Origin: Scilla litardierei
Taxonomy: Eukaryota; Streptophyta; Magnoliopsida; Asparagales; Asparagaceae
Reading direction: 5' to 3'
Length of the DNA stretch: 64,000 bases
NCBI GenBank assembly: GCA_030789695.1
Contig: CM061138.1
Location: forward strand, 19,788,214 to 19,852,213
Position numbers and translations under genes: made by a program. The notes beneath the pieces were generated by a model. That model worked only from the letters and a program-made list of their open reading frames with translations. It ran no database searches and was not told where the DNA came from. Position 1 is the first letter of the stretch. Each line of letters opens with the position of its first letter. Positions 21,019-33,400 of the stretch are shown here, one piece after another.

Positions 21019-21070
21019 TGTATTGATGAGGACCAAGTTCATTTGATTTTATTATTTAAAATTTCATTTG

Positions 21071-21189
21071 TGTTGTGAAGGGAAAAGCAGAGTAATAGGT
21101 GTAGAAGGTTAAGAGCCCCTACCCTCATATTTATAGCTTTCAATGATGGGGCCGGATACCCAATGGGCCTCATGGGCCTATTCATAACA
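21071..21189 (-). repeat. 3' LTR of Copia C (119 bp)
   Basis: The plus strand runs TGTTGTGAAGGG...CATTCATAACA. The adjacent 21190-21198 is the polypurine tract AAGGGGAAG on the minus strand. Confidence 0.9.
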
Positions 21190-21450
21190 CTTCCCCTTAT
21201 CCAACCAACATTGAATAAGAGGTGGATTCTTCAGGATCCGAGTTAGGATAACTGCCTTGTTAAATAAAGAACAGTTTATCCATAACTTCCCATGTTTTAG
21301 GGATTTGTCTAGGGGTGGATACTTTAGTATCCAGAGTCAACGAGGTTACCTCGTCAAAACCTTGACTATGGAAAACCCTGTGGGAAAAAACCAATAGTCG
21401 AGGAAAAAGAGTACAACTCTGCAGTTGACTCCCCATCATCTGACCAAGCT

Positions 21451-21998
21451 TCAGCCTTGCAGATTTTTTATGAATCTATACATCAGTCTTCTATGTATCT
21501 ATATGTTCATAGTCCTCTCATCCTGACTCAGTTTACATTTTCTCACTCTCATCATCCCAATCCCATATACAAGTTTCTCAAAGATACTAATAGGCAGGGA
21601 TTTGGTAAGCAAATTCGCCAAGTTATTACATGATTGGATCTTCTGTACCTTAATATGCCCTTACTTCTGAAGGTCGTGCGTCCAGAAGAACTTGGGGGAG
21701 ATGTGCTTTGTCTTGTCGCCTTTGATGTAGCTGGGCTATACATGCTACATTGTCTTCATGGAGTGGTGTAGGCGCAAGGACGCCGGTCATCAGGCCTGTG
21801 GAGGTGAGGATGTGCTGGATCACAGAGCGTAGCCAGAAACACTCTTTGCTTGCTTCATGGATCGCTAGAAGTTCTGAGTGAGTGGATGAGACGGTTGTCA
21901 TGGTCTGCTTTACAGATCTCCAGGATATGGTAGTGCCGTCATAGGTAAACATGTATCCGGTTTGAGACTTCTTTGTATGAGGATCAGACATCTAACCT
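21451..21998 (-). pseudogene. Copia C pol, RNase H end
   Basis: This is the C-terminal part of pol, separated from the rest by the solo LTR. It includes SQTGYMFTYDGTTISWRS and the RNase H word HEDNVAC. Frame is lost after the word around 21650. It ends at the stop 21451-21453 in the same place as in element B. Confidence 0.85.
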
Positions 21999-22287
21999 TG
22001 TAACGACTGCTTTTCATGTATCTGGATTTATTATGATATAATATATGTTTTGGTGGATTTTCTCCTCATGTGTGGTTTTCGTCTCCGTAACTTTCATTTC
22101 CGATCGTTTCGTCGTGTTTTCTCGTTTCTTCCTTAGGATCGTCGATTTCGAAGCAAGTCATTCGTGACGGGCTTCATAACGGTCGTATCTTACTATTAGA
22201 TCAAGCCTAGGAGTCTTAGGAATCGATCCCGGGGCCCCGCGCTCCGTATCGGTACTTTTGGTGCTTATTAGCCGGTGTAAGAAGGGG

Positions 22288-22686
22288 CACCGACCGACTA
22301 GATGACGATCCAGTCGGTCGGCAATCCTTCTTGGACCGACTAGTTGGCTTTCTAAATTATTCAGGAGTTACTGTTTATCGTTAGTCGGTCTAAGAACAAT
22401 GGTTGACCGACTAGGTTGCAAACTAGTCGGTCGGAAATGCTTCTTTAACCGACTAACACATCATCTAATTTTAGTATCAGTTACTGTTTACTCTTAGTCG
22501 GTCTAAGAACGTTCGTCGACCGACTAGATGCTAAACTAGTCGGTCAGTATTTGTTCATGGACCGACTAAATCTAAATCCTATTTTCGTTCAGAAGTTACT
22601 GTTTGCACTTAGTCGGTCTGCGTTGGTCGACCGACCGACTAGTTGCCAAACTAGTCGGTCAGTGGTTGCTCTTTGACCGACTAATC
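22288..22686. repeat. Palindromic ~114-bp tandem repeats inside the solo LTR
   Basis: About 3.5 units start near 22292, 22405, 22518 and 22633. Every unit carries GACCGACTAG and its inverse CTAGTCGGTC, so each can form a hairpin. The array lies upstream of the TATA-like word, the position of U3 enhancers. Confidence 0.8.
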
Positions 22687-24017
22687 TGTGTTAAAACCCT
22701 AATTTCTGGGCAGCCGCCAGCCCAACCTATTTATACCACTCCCAAACGTTTTCTTCTTCCTCCACTCGACCCAAAACCCTAAAATCTCCCCCATTGAGCC
22801 CCCATCTTCCTCCAAGCCCTAGATTCATCATCTAAACCCTCCATCAACTCTATCTACCTCTCATTTTCCCCAAATCTCCATCAAATCCCCAAAATCCCCC
22901 AAAACCCCTAATTCTCCAAACTTCTCCATTTGTTTCCAGATCTGGTCCTAGGGTTCTCCGGAGTGTTTCTTCCGCTTCCTCTCGGTAAGAAATCGATCTC
23001 TTGACGTTTTTATATCCTATTTGTATTTTTATGAAACCCTAATGAAATTTCATGTTGTTTGATGTTTGTTTCCCCATAACAGCGATTTCCCCCGTAGATT
23101 AGCATCCGCGAGACGAACCTTCGTGATCGTCATTCCCGGTGCTAGGCAAGTGAAACTTGCCACCAAGGGTTTAGGCCATGTTTTAGGCCATTTGCTTGTT
23201 GTAGGCGTAAAAGAGGCTAGGCGACGAAATGATACTCGCCTAGGCGCAAATTGGGGAACTAGCTTGACAACAAGCTAGTTCCGACATATATCATGTTGCA
23301 CAATTACCATATCATGTTTACTTTCCATTAACGGTACGCGAATTAATTGTCATGTCATTGCATTCTTTAAGTGTTGCTGTGATTGCATAGCTTCGCTACA
23401 ATGCTTGTGTTCCTGGCTCGTGTTCCAGAAGCGAGCCCTGTAGTTGGAAACCCCAACGCTCGATATTGAATTGTGAAATAGGAAAACAAGCTCCAGTGCG
23501 GGGCAACCCTGGCTCACTTGCTGGGCTCATGTACAGGGACCCTGGCTTGTTTACGTGTGGGATGGGGTAAGGGTTAAGCGGCCAGTCAACTGGGAGTCTG
23601 CCTGATCAGCAACTGCAGTTGTAAGGCGTAAACTCTGGGGTGGGGTAGTGTTTAGTGTCGATCAGTGCGAATGTTGTACCATTCAGCTGAAGGGCGTAAA
23701 CATCTACAAACAACAGTGAAACGTGAATTGTGTTTAGTGCGATCGGTGTGAATGATGTACCATTCAGCTGAAGGGCGTAAACACCTACAAAACAATGTGA
23801 ATTGATTGAGAATGTTAGTAGCTTGGCTACTCTTGTCTTGTCCCGATACTTGTTCTATTGTACTTACTATTCACCATGTCTTAATTGTGCACTCGTGTTA
23901 TAACTGCCATGTCATGCATACTAAAACTGCTAGGTTGCTAGTTGCCTTACTTTCTGTTTCCTTGCCCAAGTCTTTTAGACTTGCTGACATGTGCCCCTTT
24001 ACTCTTTTGGGTGACAC

Positions 24018-24125
24018 ATGTTAGATCCTGAGCCTGAGTACCTTGTTGAGGACGAGGTGTTTGCTGACGCCGAGCCCGAGCTTGTGTTTGACGGGGAGTA
24101 CGTGGACACTGGGGACCAGTCCTAG
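24018..24125 (+). other. Short acidic ORF in the solo LTR (35 codons)
   Basis: ATG 24018 to TAG 24123-24125 encodes an acidic peptide with repeated Glu/Asp/Pro (begins MLDPEPEYLVEDE). It may be chance coding in GAG-rich DNA or a remnant of captured sequence. There is no homology claim. Confidence 0.3.
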
Positions 24126-24468
24126 TGTCTTCGTTGTGTTTTACTTTTGTTTAGACAGTTGTTTGTTATCGGTGCGTAGCACCTATACTTTGTTATGTCG
24201 TTGCTTTTGTTGGCCTTGTTCTGGGCCTTTAGACTCTTTCTTTTAGCCTGGTGGCTTTTCTGGATGTTGGACTTATTTTCATGTTGGACAATTTATGAGA
24301 TGTGAGATTTTATTTCAGTCTCTCCTTGTGTTATTATTGTTGTTCCGTTGTGGTTACAGGGACCTGCTTACGTTTTATTGACGCTTATCGGGTTTGGGGC
24401 TTCACAGCTCCACTCTCGTGCGGACCTTTTCACGTCTCGCCTCTATTTTAGGGAAGCGGGTCGTGACA

Positions 24469-27454
24469 AACCTGCATCAGCATAACCAACTAAACCAGTT
24501 GTTGCCCCTTTCCTGTAGAATAGACCTAAGTCTATGGACCTTTGGAGGTAGCGCAGAAGATGCTTAACTCTGGCCCAGTGCCACTGTGTAGGTGCAGCAC
24601 TATATCTGGCTAGTAGATTGACTATCAATGCTATGTCAGGGCGAGTGCAGTTAGCCAGGTAAAGAAGTGCACCAATAGCACTTAGATAAGGTACTTCAAG
24701 GCCTAGTACTTCCACCCCCTCTTCCAGCGGTCGGAAGGGGTCTTTATGCACATCCAATGATCTGACGACCATTGGGGTACTGAGAGGGTGGCACTTATCC
24801 ATTTGGAACTTTTTCAACAAGTTCGATGTGTAAGGTGACTGATGTAACAGGATCCCATCGTTAAGATGCTCTATTTGAAGACCTAAACAAAATTTTGACT
24901 TTCCGAGGTCTTTCATCTCGAAGGTTTCTGTCAAGCTTCTAGAAATCTCGGTGATCTCTTCAGGAGATCCGATGAGGTTCAAGTCGTCCACGTAGACGGC
25001 TATAAAGACAAATCCTGTTGCCTTTGCACTTATAAAGATGCAAGGACAGACTGGGTCATTTGTAAATCCTTGTTTTGCAAGGAAGTCGCTCAGTCTATTA
25101 TACCACATCCTTCCATATTGTTTTAGACCATACAATGATCTTTGCAGTTTCACTGAGTAGATATCACGTTGTCTCTCTTTTAGTGCTGCAGGCAAGGAAT
25201 AACCGTCAGGCAATCTCATATAAATGTCTCGGTCTAAGTTGCCATATAGGTACGCAATCACGACGTCCGTAAGCTGAATATCTAAACCCTCTTGAGCTGT
25301 CAAGCCAATGAGGAATCAGAATGTGATCGCGTCCATGACCGGGGAGTATGTGGCTTCGAAATCCACCCCTGGACGTTCGGTAAAACCCTGCGCTACAAGC
25401 CTTGCTTTGTAGCGAACGATCTCATTTTGTTCATTTCTTTTTCTAACAATACTCATTTATAACCCACATGTTTTACACCTTTTGGTGTCTGGACAATAGA
25501 TCCGAAGACATTGCGTTTTGTGAGTGAATCCAACTCCACTCCTATTGCCGCTTTCCACTTTGACCAATCATCTCTGCTTTGACATTCTGTCAGAGAGCGT
25601 GGTTCAATATCATCGTCGCAGTACGCGACGTTGATGGCAATATTACACGCAAATGTGTCATTTATGTTTGTGCTCTTTCTGTCCCAATACTTCCCAGTTC
25701 GTACATAGTGTATCGAAACTTCATTTTCTCCCGGTTTTTTCCTCTGTTTGAGAGTTTGGGAGAGATGGGGTAGTAGGGCTTATAGTAGAATCATGTGGTG
25801 GTATTGTTTTACCATTGCCAAGGGTCCTACTCTTTCGAGGGACTTGGTCCTTGGATCTCGGTGGTCGCCTTCTCTTTTTGAGAGGTCCAACCATTTCTGC
25901 TGCAGGCGGATTACATCCATTTTGCGGTATGTCAATTCTAGCTGGAGTGTTAGCAGCAGGGACGTGTGATCTGACAATCTTCCGGTTGTCAGTAAATTTG
26001 TCCGGCAAGAGATGGACATTGTTTTGGATATGGAGAATTTTCAGGACCTCATCCTCACACTGGCTTGTGGGCGGATCAAAGTGATTTAATGTCTTTGTAT
26101 CTCAAGTGATACAATCTGAAGCTTCGGGCTTCTTGGTTTGTGAGCCTAGTCTTGGAAATGATGTTTCATCAAATTCACAATCTTCTAGACATGCCTTGAA
26201 AACGTCTCCCGTAAGGGGTTCTAGGAATCTAATTATGGAGGGTGTGTCAAACCCAACATAAATGCCTAGGCGACGTTGTGGACCCATCTTTGTTCTTTGT
26301 GGTGGTGCTATGGAGACGTATACTGCACAACCAAATATTCTCAAGTGTGAGACAATTGGTGGGGCTCCAAGTGCTAGTTGCATAGGAGAAGATGACTGAC
26401 CTCCAGAAGGTCTTAATTTTATTAAAGATGCAGCATGCAAAATTGCATAACCCCATGCATTCACTGGCAACTGTGATTGAAGTAATAATGGACGAGCAAT
26501 CCATTGCAGTCTCTTAATTAGAGATTCTGCTAACCCGTTCTGGGTGTGAACATGTGCTACAGGATGTTCGACTTCAATGCCATGTACATGGTAATAGTCT
26601 AGGAAGACTTGTGATGTAAACTCCCCTGCATTGTCCAGACGAAGTTTCTTTATCTGGTAGTCGGGGAAGTGGGCCTGCAATATGATTATCTGACCTAAAA
26701 GCTTAGACATCACTAGGTTACGGGTGGACAGTAGACACACATGTGACCACTTAGTAGATGCGTCTATCAGGACCATAAAGCACCTGAACGGACCACTTGA
26801 TGGGTGTATAGGCCCATAAATGTCTCCGTGGATTCTATCTAGAAAACTTGGAGACTCCAAGTCCACTTTCCGTGGAGAGGGTCTCGTAATTAGTTTACCC
26901 TTGTAACATGGTGGACATGGGAATTTACCTTTTTGAAGAATTTTCAGGTTCTTCAAATCTATACCTCTTGAGCTTTTTATGATGTGGTACATCATAACAG
27001 ATCCGGGGTGTCCCAATCTACTATGCCAGAGTTTGAATTCTGGTGTTTACGGGCACTGCATGTGCTCCATCATTACTGTTTCTGGAGATTGAATACTTGT
27101 TCGGTAGAGTCCCGAGGGGAGTCCTTTGAAACATTCCACAATGGTTTTTGTACCATTTGTAAGAGACGTTACGTGCAAGTATTCTTTTTTATTTTCCTCG
27201 ACCGTCTCTAAGTGATACCCGTTTAAACGAATATCTTTAAAGCTTAGGAGGTTTCGGATTGATTTAGGGAAGTATAAAGCATTTCTAAGTGTGATCAGTG
27301 TGTAACCGGGGAGCAATATGATTGCTTCCTCTGATTCTTCGATTATATTAGCTGGTCCTGAGATTGTTCTCAATGGACCAGAATAGCAACCTATGCTCGT
27401 AAAGTAGTCTATGTTTTGAAAGATTGAGTGCGTCGATGCACTGTCCACTAGGCA
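24469..27454 (-). pseudogene. Copia C pol, protease to RT/RNase H, degraded
   Basis: Read on the minus strand: protease CLVDSAST (about 27430), integrase zinc-binding region with LGHPGSVMMYHI (about 27010), integrase core words HGDIYGPIHP, RLDNAGEF and HTQNGLAESL, then RT with VYVDDLNLIG (about 24990) and RNase H GYADAG cut off at the solo LTR. Stops and frameshifts occur near 27020, 26100, 25720 and 25310. The start codon equivalent to B and D is ATA, so pol initiation is also lost. Confidence 0.9.
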
Positions 27455-27627
27455 TATGAATTCTATATCTATATTAAGAAAGACATTTAAGCAATGAATA
27501 ATATGAAAAGAGGAAAGCTACTTTCATTTAATATGCTCAAAAGTTCGACATGGAATAAAAACTAGATACGTTGCATAAAAAGGGAAGATACATTGCTAGC
27601 AAAATAAAAATTGTTTATAGTCCATGA

Positions 27628-28650
27628 CTAGAGAGTGTCGTCTCCCATGAAATCTTCTGGATTCCATGTGGTCTCTGGTAATGCTGCGCTTTCTATCAGG
27701 TTTGTCTCAGCATGAGGCTTGAGACTTGCCTGGTAGAGGTCCTGTAGGTATTTCTGGGTGCGGCAGATTCTGGACCAGTGGCCTGTCATTCTGCATTTGG
27801 AGCACTTATCCTCCCAGTCTTTCTTGGGAGTACCACCTTTGTTGGGCGTCCACGTTTGCTTCTTTTCCACGAACTTCTGGTTCTGAGGAGGAGCTTGGGG
27901 AGTGGCCTTTTTCCGCTTTTTCTGTTCTTTCCATTTCTGGAATTTAGCCTTCTTGTTCATCTTCTTCTTCTGGGCAGACTGGAAGTGTGCATCTGCAGGA
28001 GGTAGCGGTAAAGCTGAGCCAGGAGGGCGCAGGTTGTGATTGGAAACCAACAAATCTCTGTTCTGTTCAGCCATTAGGAGGCATGAAAGCAGTTCAGAGT
28101 ACTTAGTGAACTTACTCTCACGGTACTATTGCATGAGGATCATGTCCTTCTCGTGGAAAGACGTGAACGTATTTTCCAGCAACATTTTCTCAGTCACATT
28201 CTCACCACACAACTTCAGGCGTGAGGTGATACAGAATAGAGCTGAGTTGTACTCCGCTACGGATTTGTAATCCTGTATGCGGAGGTGAGTCCACTCGTAC
28301 TGCGCACAGGGGAGTATGACATCCCTCTGATGTCTGTACCTCTCCTCGAGTGCATCCTACAGTTCGTAAGGATCCTCTACAGTAAGATACTCGTCCTTCA
28401 GGGTCGAGTCTAAATGTTTCCTGATATAAATAATGGCATTTGCCTTTAGTATATCGGAAACTTCTTCTGTATGAGGGGCTTCTATAGAAGCATCCTTTTC
28501 TGCTGTGGCAGTACTTGTTGTTGCCTTTTCAGTGGGTGTTAGACTGAACCCATGAGATCGCAGATGGAACTTCAGGTCCAACTGCCAGCTCAAGTAGTTC
28601 GACACATCGTACTTCAGGACCGAAAAATCGACATTCGCAAGTCTGGCCAT
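27628..28650 (-). pseudogene. Copia C gag with two nonsense codons
   Basis: ATG 28650 (MARLANVDFSVL...) opens a gag frame to 27628. The zinc knuckle reads CSKCRMTGHWSRIC near the end. Frame is kept throughout apart from two TAG codons, one near 28360 where relatives have Trp and one near 28127 where they have Gln. The protein is lysine-rich before the knuckle. Confidence 0.88.
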
Positions 28651-30094
28651 TAAACAATCTAGCAACATAAACAAAAATAGCATGGATTATTAAACTATGG
28701 AAATAGACATCCACGCATGCGATTTTACAACGTTTTAAATAGCATGGATTATTTAAAAAAAATAAACATCCACGCATGCATTTAACATTTTCATAACGTG
28801 AATTAAAACATTCACGCATGTATTTGACATTTTCATAACGTGAATTATTTAAGAAATAAACATCCACGCATGCATTTAACATTTTCATTTAAGCATTAAA
28901 ATAGCATGAGTTAGTAGACATCCACGCATTTAATGTATAGGCAATGAAAATAAATTAGGACTATGTGGATCAGTCAGCCGACACCAACATAAAAAAGACA
29001 GTCCGAAATTACATCAAAAAGTGCATGAAAAAGTAAATACAACTCGGGAACTTCAAAGAGAAGCCCCTTTTTCTTTGTGCAAACGCTTTCAGCTCCTTTT
29101 GGTGGTCCTTCAGCTTCTTTTTACATGTATAACCTCACTTACAAATTTCTCTCAAAAAGAAAAATTGCAGAAAAGTAAAGATGTCGGAAACCTGGCTGAT
29201 CCCTAAAATCATAGCCTAATAGCGTAGATAATATATTTAAGAATATACAATCACGCAGAGAAATTTATCACAGGCATATAAAGATTAATAAATAATCTAA
29301 ATAGTGAGTGACGTGCTAAAAGTTATTTTTGAAAACTTTTTACCTTGATCCATTTTATTTATATTTTATTTTTCGCTTTTAACCCTTATCACAAAATTAA
29401 AATTTCTTTAATTATTTGGGCTTTTGGGACCAAAAATAAACAAAGAAAAATTATGTGTAAATGGGCTAATTTTCAGACTTTTGGGCCATGAAAACAACCC
29501 ACTAGAGTTATTGGGCATCCCTTAAAAAATTGGCACGTTAAGGGCTAGGGTTTCGGAAAAACCTTAGGGGGCCCGCGGCAGGCCGCCGCGACGTCTGGCC
29601 GCGCAAAGGGGCGCGGCCGCCGTGGCGGCGGCGGGCCGCAGCTGCAGGCCACGGCAGCAGGTCCGCGGCAGCAGGGCAACGGCCTGTGGCCGCGGCTTCA
29701 GCCGCGGCGTTGGTGCCACCGGCGTCGGTGGTAAGGCACCGTCGTTCTGCCTTTTGGGCGTGCAGTAGATGGATCGAGGGGGGAAACAGATTTTCCAGAC
29801 ATTCATATCTTTAAAAATACGATTTTTAGTGTTTTTAGACATGCAGGTCTAAATAAAAATGTGATTTTTACCGTGTTTTCAAACTTTTTGATCTTAAATC
29901 ATGCAGATCTGCTGGAAAAGCAAGTTTAGATCTAAAAGTTTTGAGGATTTACCTCTAGATTCGACAAGGGAATCTAGACGACTGTTGATGAATGATGCCC
30001 TTTTCGCTCCTCGTTGAGAAGTTTATGATCTTCTTAAAACTGAGCGATTGATGGATCTCCTTCATTGAGCGTCGTCGCCTTTTCCAACGAGCGT
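28651..30094 (-). other. Leader of Copia C with GC-rich block and local repeats
   Basis: Positions 28680-28960 carry repeated ACATCCACGCATGCATTT words. Positions 29567-29730 are an abrupt G/C-rich block rich in GCGGC and GGCCGC, flanked by AT-rich DNA. No coding frame. Confidence 0.65.
28680..28960. repeat. Local repeats in the Copia C leader
   Basis: Four to five diverged copies of a 45-60-bp unit contain ACATCCACGCATG(C)A and CATTTTCATAACGTGAATTA. Confidence 0.65.
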
Positions 30095-30110
30095 GATCAT
30101 GCTAATAACG

Positions 30111-30229
30111 TGTTGTGAAGGGAAACGTAGAGTAATATGTGTAGAGGGTTAAGAGCTCCCTACCCTCATATTTATAGCTTTCAATGATGGGCCGGATATC
30201 TAATGGGCCTCATGGGCACATTCATAACA
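30111..30229 (-). repeat. 5' LTR of Copia C (119 bp)
   Basis: This is the partner of 21071-21189 with scattered substitutions. The primer site TCATGCTAATAACG lies at 30097-30110. Confidence 0.9.
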
Positions 30230-32468
30230 ATTTGGTTTTTATTTGATTTATTTTCATTTGATTTTATTTGTTAGTATTTTATTAGATTTTTCCTTTATTT
30301 GTTAGGATTTTATTTGATTTATTTAAATTTGCTTAGATTTACTTATATAATCACGTATGGTGCACTTATCTTAGGTTATACATAAGTTGTATACCTTTGG
30401 AAGATAATCAGTCAATGAAAAGGAAGTAGCTGGGATCAAATGTTCTAACCTGAGGTGGAAATAGTTGTGATCAAATGTTCTAACCTGAGGTGATTTTAAA
30501 TTGTTGCCGAGAAGTCAATCTCCTTATTGAGAAGCTTTGGAACCTTAATTTTCCCGTTGTTCTTTCTTAATTACCCAAGTGTCCTAAATTTCACCTTTGG
30601 TTCTACAACAAATTTGGTATTAAAGCCGAAGTATCTTATTTCTCTTTCTTCAATTTTAGTCAGTTCTCTTTCTGCAAAAGAAACTCTACTGCTACATAAC
30701 TCAACTGATATGGTAACCTGGTGCTACAATTGATTTCAGCAAACCAATCTACTATGGTGCTACAGTATTGCTATAGCGCATCCTAATGGATTTTGGAATT
30801 TTGGATATTTTTACATCAGGTTCACTATTTTGGTTCGTTCGAAGCCATTTACAACCACCTTGTTTTTGAGCAGTTTGAAGCAATTTGCAAGATATGTGCA
30901 AGATAGTTCGAGTCACTACATATCTTGAAAGCTTTTCCGGTATTTTAATGATATTTTACAATGGAAATCATTATTTAAATGCTGGCAAATTTACGAAAAA
31001 TAAACATAAAATTTTTTGCATCATTCCTGCCGTTAAGGGGTTAAACGTAGGCTGGCATTATGAAGAGTTGAAATCTGTTATGAAGGATATCTTTTTAATT
31101 ACCATGCTTTAACAGATGATGATAAATTCGTGTGTGTACACAAATTAAAAGAAGCTCATCTTTAAGGAGACAAAAACATTACTGGTCTTAGTTAGAAACG
31201 GAGCTTCGATGTCGGTATCTCCCCAAACACCAACTAAGCCCGTTAGATTTTATTTTTAAGGAGACAAAAACATTACTGACTACGATGACGACCAAATTCA
31301 TTGAATCTCGTTAGATTTTATTTTTTAAAGTTTTATTTGATTTTATTTGATTTTTTAAAATTTATTATATTTATTTTTATTAGATTTTATTTGTTAGACT
31401 TTTATTAGATTATATTAGATTTGCTTATATTTGTTAGGATTTTATTAGATTTATTTGGATTTGCTTATGTAAGCCCGTGTCGTGGTTGAATCCTAAGCTT
31501 TTAAATAAAATGTATCTCTTTGGGAGATATTTAGTCAATGAGAAGGAAGTATCTGAGATTCAATGTTCTAACCTGAGATATGTTTATCCAGTTGACAAGA
31601 ATTCAACCTCCTTGGTGACAAACATAGAACCCTAAATTTAACAACCATGGCCAATGTCAATAATCAATACCTTGTATAAAAAATAAAAAATTTAAAAACC
31701 AAATAAATATCGGTGAATGCCTCCTTAAATGTGTCCTGCATCACTTAAAACAATAGGTGGAATAGAATACAGGAAGCAGAAACTTAGGGCTTGTTTCTTT
31801 TGTTGAAAGTGAATGTGGATTTACTGTTGTGAATAGTAAATCCATGGTGGATTCCTGAGGAGAGAGAAATAGAGTTTTGTGTTTCTTTGGAAGGAAAGTG
31901 GGTGGGAAAGTTGGTTTGGGATTTGTATGTGGGGCTCATAGTAAAGTTTTGTGTTTCTTTGGGAAATTGTGTGTTTGGGAAAGTTGGATGAGGATTGTTG
32001 GTAGTTGGTTATAGTGTTATAAGGTGAGAATAACCCCCTATGGAAATATGAAGTAGAAAAATCATTTACTTAACTAAACTAATAACTATTAGTTAAATAA
32101 CTATTAACTATTAAGTAAATATCTATTAAATACTCATAATTAAATCCTGTGTATCAAACATCAAAATTAAAATACCGAAATTACTAAAAAAAGAATTATT
32201 TAATTTCACTTCTGGGCTATTACATATGAACGAATGCGCTACCCACAAAGGAAGCACCCGAACCACTTATCCCTTGCATTTCCAACATTCATAAATTCAA
32301 AAAAGTACAACTGATTTGCAGAGACAGCCTACTACAGAAATCACAATCCTATTTACCATAACACATGAACCCAGCATATACAGAAGACTATAATATCCAT
32401 AATACAGTCTCAGATTGCATAACAAACATCCAAAAAAAATAAAGTGTTACACTGTAACCAACCTAACA

Positions 32469-32927
32469 TCAACCACTCTTGTGTATAATCAACAATAACA
32501 CTACTAACATCAAACCTAGGAGCGTAAACAAAACCAACTTCACGGTGTCCATTCGCACCGTGGTCCGCTCAAATCGCCCCACGAGCGAGGCCAACCGACC
32601 CTCTATCTCTAAAAGCCGCCGATCCGAGAACGATGTGGAAGAGGGAGCATTGGTTGGGCCTCTTTCAATCTCATCCAGCAACTGCAGTATCACATAGGTT
32701 GACCAGTCGGAGTGTGGTGGATCCTTCCATTCGTAGAAGTTGCAGCCATTCACGCGGGATGGACAGCTCCAAAAGCGCCTGCCTGGATTTTTTCGGGTCC
32801 ATGAAGTCCGCCTGGCAACCCTGAACCGACAGTAGCAAACCTTGCTGTCATCATCATCAGCCGCCAACTCACCCCCTGCAGGAAATCTGGGTCTGGATTG
32901 AATAGAAGAGCTGGAACCGGTGCTCAT
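32469..32927 (-). CDS. GRF-type zinc-finger protein with C-terminal membrane segment
   Basis: This is an intact 152-codon frame starting at ATG 32927 (MSTGSSSS...). Residues 31-66 form a GRF zinc finger: C31-x-C33, then NPGRRFWSC with C55, and C62. GRF fingers in other proteins bind single-stranded nucleic acid. A predicted helix follows (about 105-125), and a strongly hydrophobic stretch (about 131-150, LVLFTLLGLMLVVLLLII) looks like a tail-anchor membrane segment. A longer frame upstream to 33032 is open, but the chosen ATG gives the compact product typical of plant At4g04775-like proteins. It lies inside the PIF/Harbinger ends. Its role in transposition is unknown. Confidence 0.75.
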   Translation of the reverse strand: MSTGSSSSIQSRPRFPAGGELAADDDDSKVCYCRFRVARRTSWTRKNPGRRFWSCPSRVNGCNFYEWKDPPHSDWSTYVILQLLDEIERGPTNAPSSTSFSDRRLLEIEGRLASLVGRFERTTVRMDTVKLVLFTLLGLMLVVLLLIIHKSG

Positions 32928-33218
32928 TTTAACCTTGCAAGAAATAACAATTATTAGCGTGAATAATGATTTAAAGAGATATAACAATGACATGAAAAAT
33001 GGGGGAAGCAGCGTACCTAAAGACAATGACAACCCCGCAGACGATTACATTACCTGGCTTAATTCAGAAGTAAAAGACAAAAGGAAATATCGTAACATCG
33101 ATACAAATTGAAATGTATATATATCTTCATCATCAGCAGGCTGAAACATATGTGAATGGCTCATAAAGTAAGTTTTTGTGTCATGGCTCAATGTAGATGT
33201 TTGTGTTTTATACATAAG

Positions 33219-33362
33219 CCCTCAGGAAGAAAGGTAATTTTTCAATAAATCCTGGTGGACATAAGCAGTTGCTCCATCACATCTCTCTCCCCCTCATTGG
33301 TAATGGAACCATCCAGGCTATAACCACCTATTTTTTCATACCCGAGGGACAAGGGGATCAGC
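33219..33362. repeat. Segment repeated on both sides of the 73-bp array (left copy)
   Basis: Words CCCTCAGGAAGAAAG, AGTTGCTCCATCACAT and GGAACCATCCAG recur in the same order at 35983-36133, and more weakly at 35757-35868. The array is therefore enclosed by direct repeats of about 145 bp. Confidence 0.65.
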
Positions 33363-33400
33363 TAATTATCTTCATCATTGGGCTAGGATCAGCCACTGAG

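Larger units (their letters stand above)
21999..24468. mobile_element. Solo LTR of a Gypsy-type element (2.47 kb)
   Basis: Ends TGTAACGAC...GTCGTGACA are short inverted repeats of the TGTCACGAC kind common in plant Gypsy LTRs. An exact 5-bp duplication AACCT (21994-21998 and 24469-24473) flanks it and rejoins the Copia C RNase H reading when removed. There is no internal domain, so it is a solo LTR left by LTR-LTR recombination. Inside are a palindromic 114-bp array, TATTTATACC at about 22727, and a duplicated segment at about 23650-23790. Confidence 0.88.
21071..30229 (-). mobile_element. Copia element C, full length, nested and interrupted (9.16 kb)
   Basis: The element is bounded by an exact target duplication ATTTG (21066-21070 and 30230-30234). 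Minus-strand order: 5' LTR 30111-30229, primer site 30095-30110, leader to 28651, gag 28650-27628, pol 27454-21451 interrupted by a solo LTR at 21999-24468, 3' LTR 21071-21189. The coding regions carry several stops and frameshifts. Without the insertion it is about 6.7 kb. It sits inside an older LTR-type repeat. Confidence 0.93.
21019..31643. mobile_element. Old non-coding LTR element (TRIM-like), split by Copia C
   Basis: A roughly 370-410-bp direct repeat occurs as 21019-21070 plus 30235-30593 (one copy, cut by Copia C) and as 31277-31643. Both copies start TGA/TGT...GATGA(C/G)GACCAA, share TTTATTTGTTAG blocks and end ...CCTAAATTT(A/C)(A)CA. The internal region of about 670 bp has no protein motif. 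A TGGTATTAAAGCC word at 30614-30626 resembles an initiator-Met primer site but lies about 20 nt beyond the repeat edge. No matching target duplication was found, so the limits are approximate. Confidence 0.45.
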
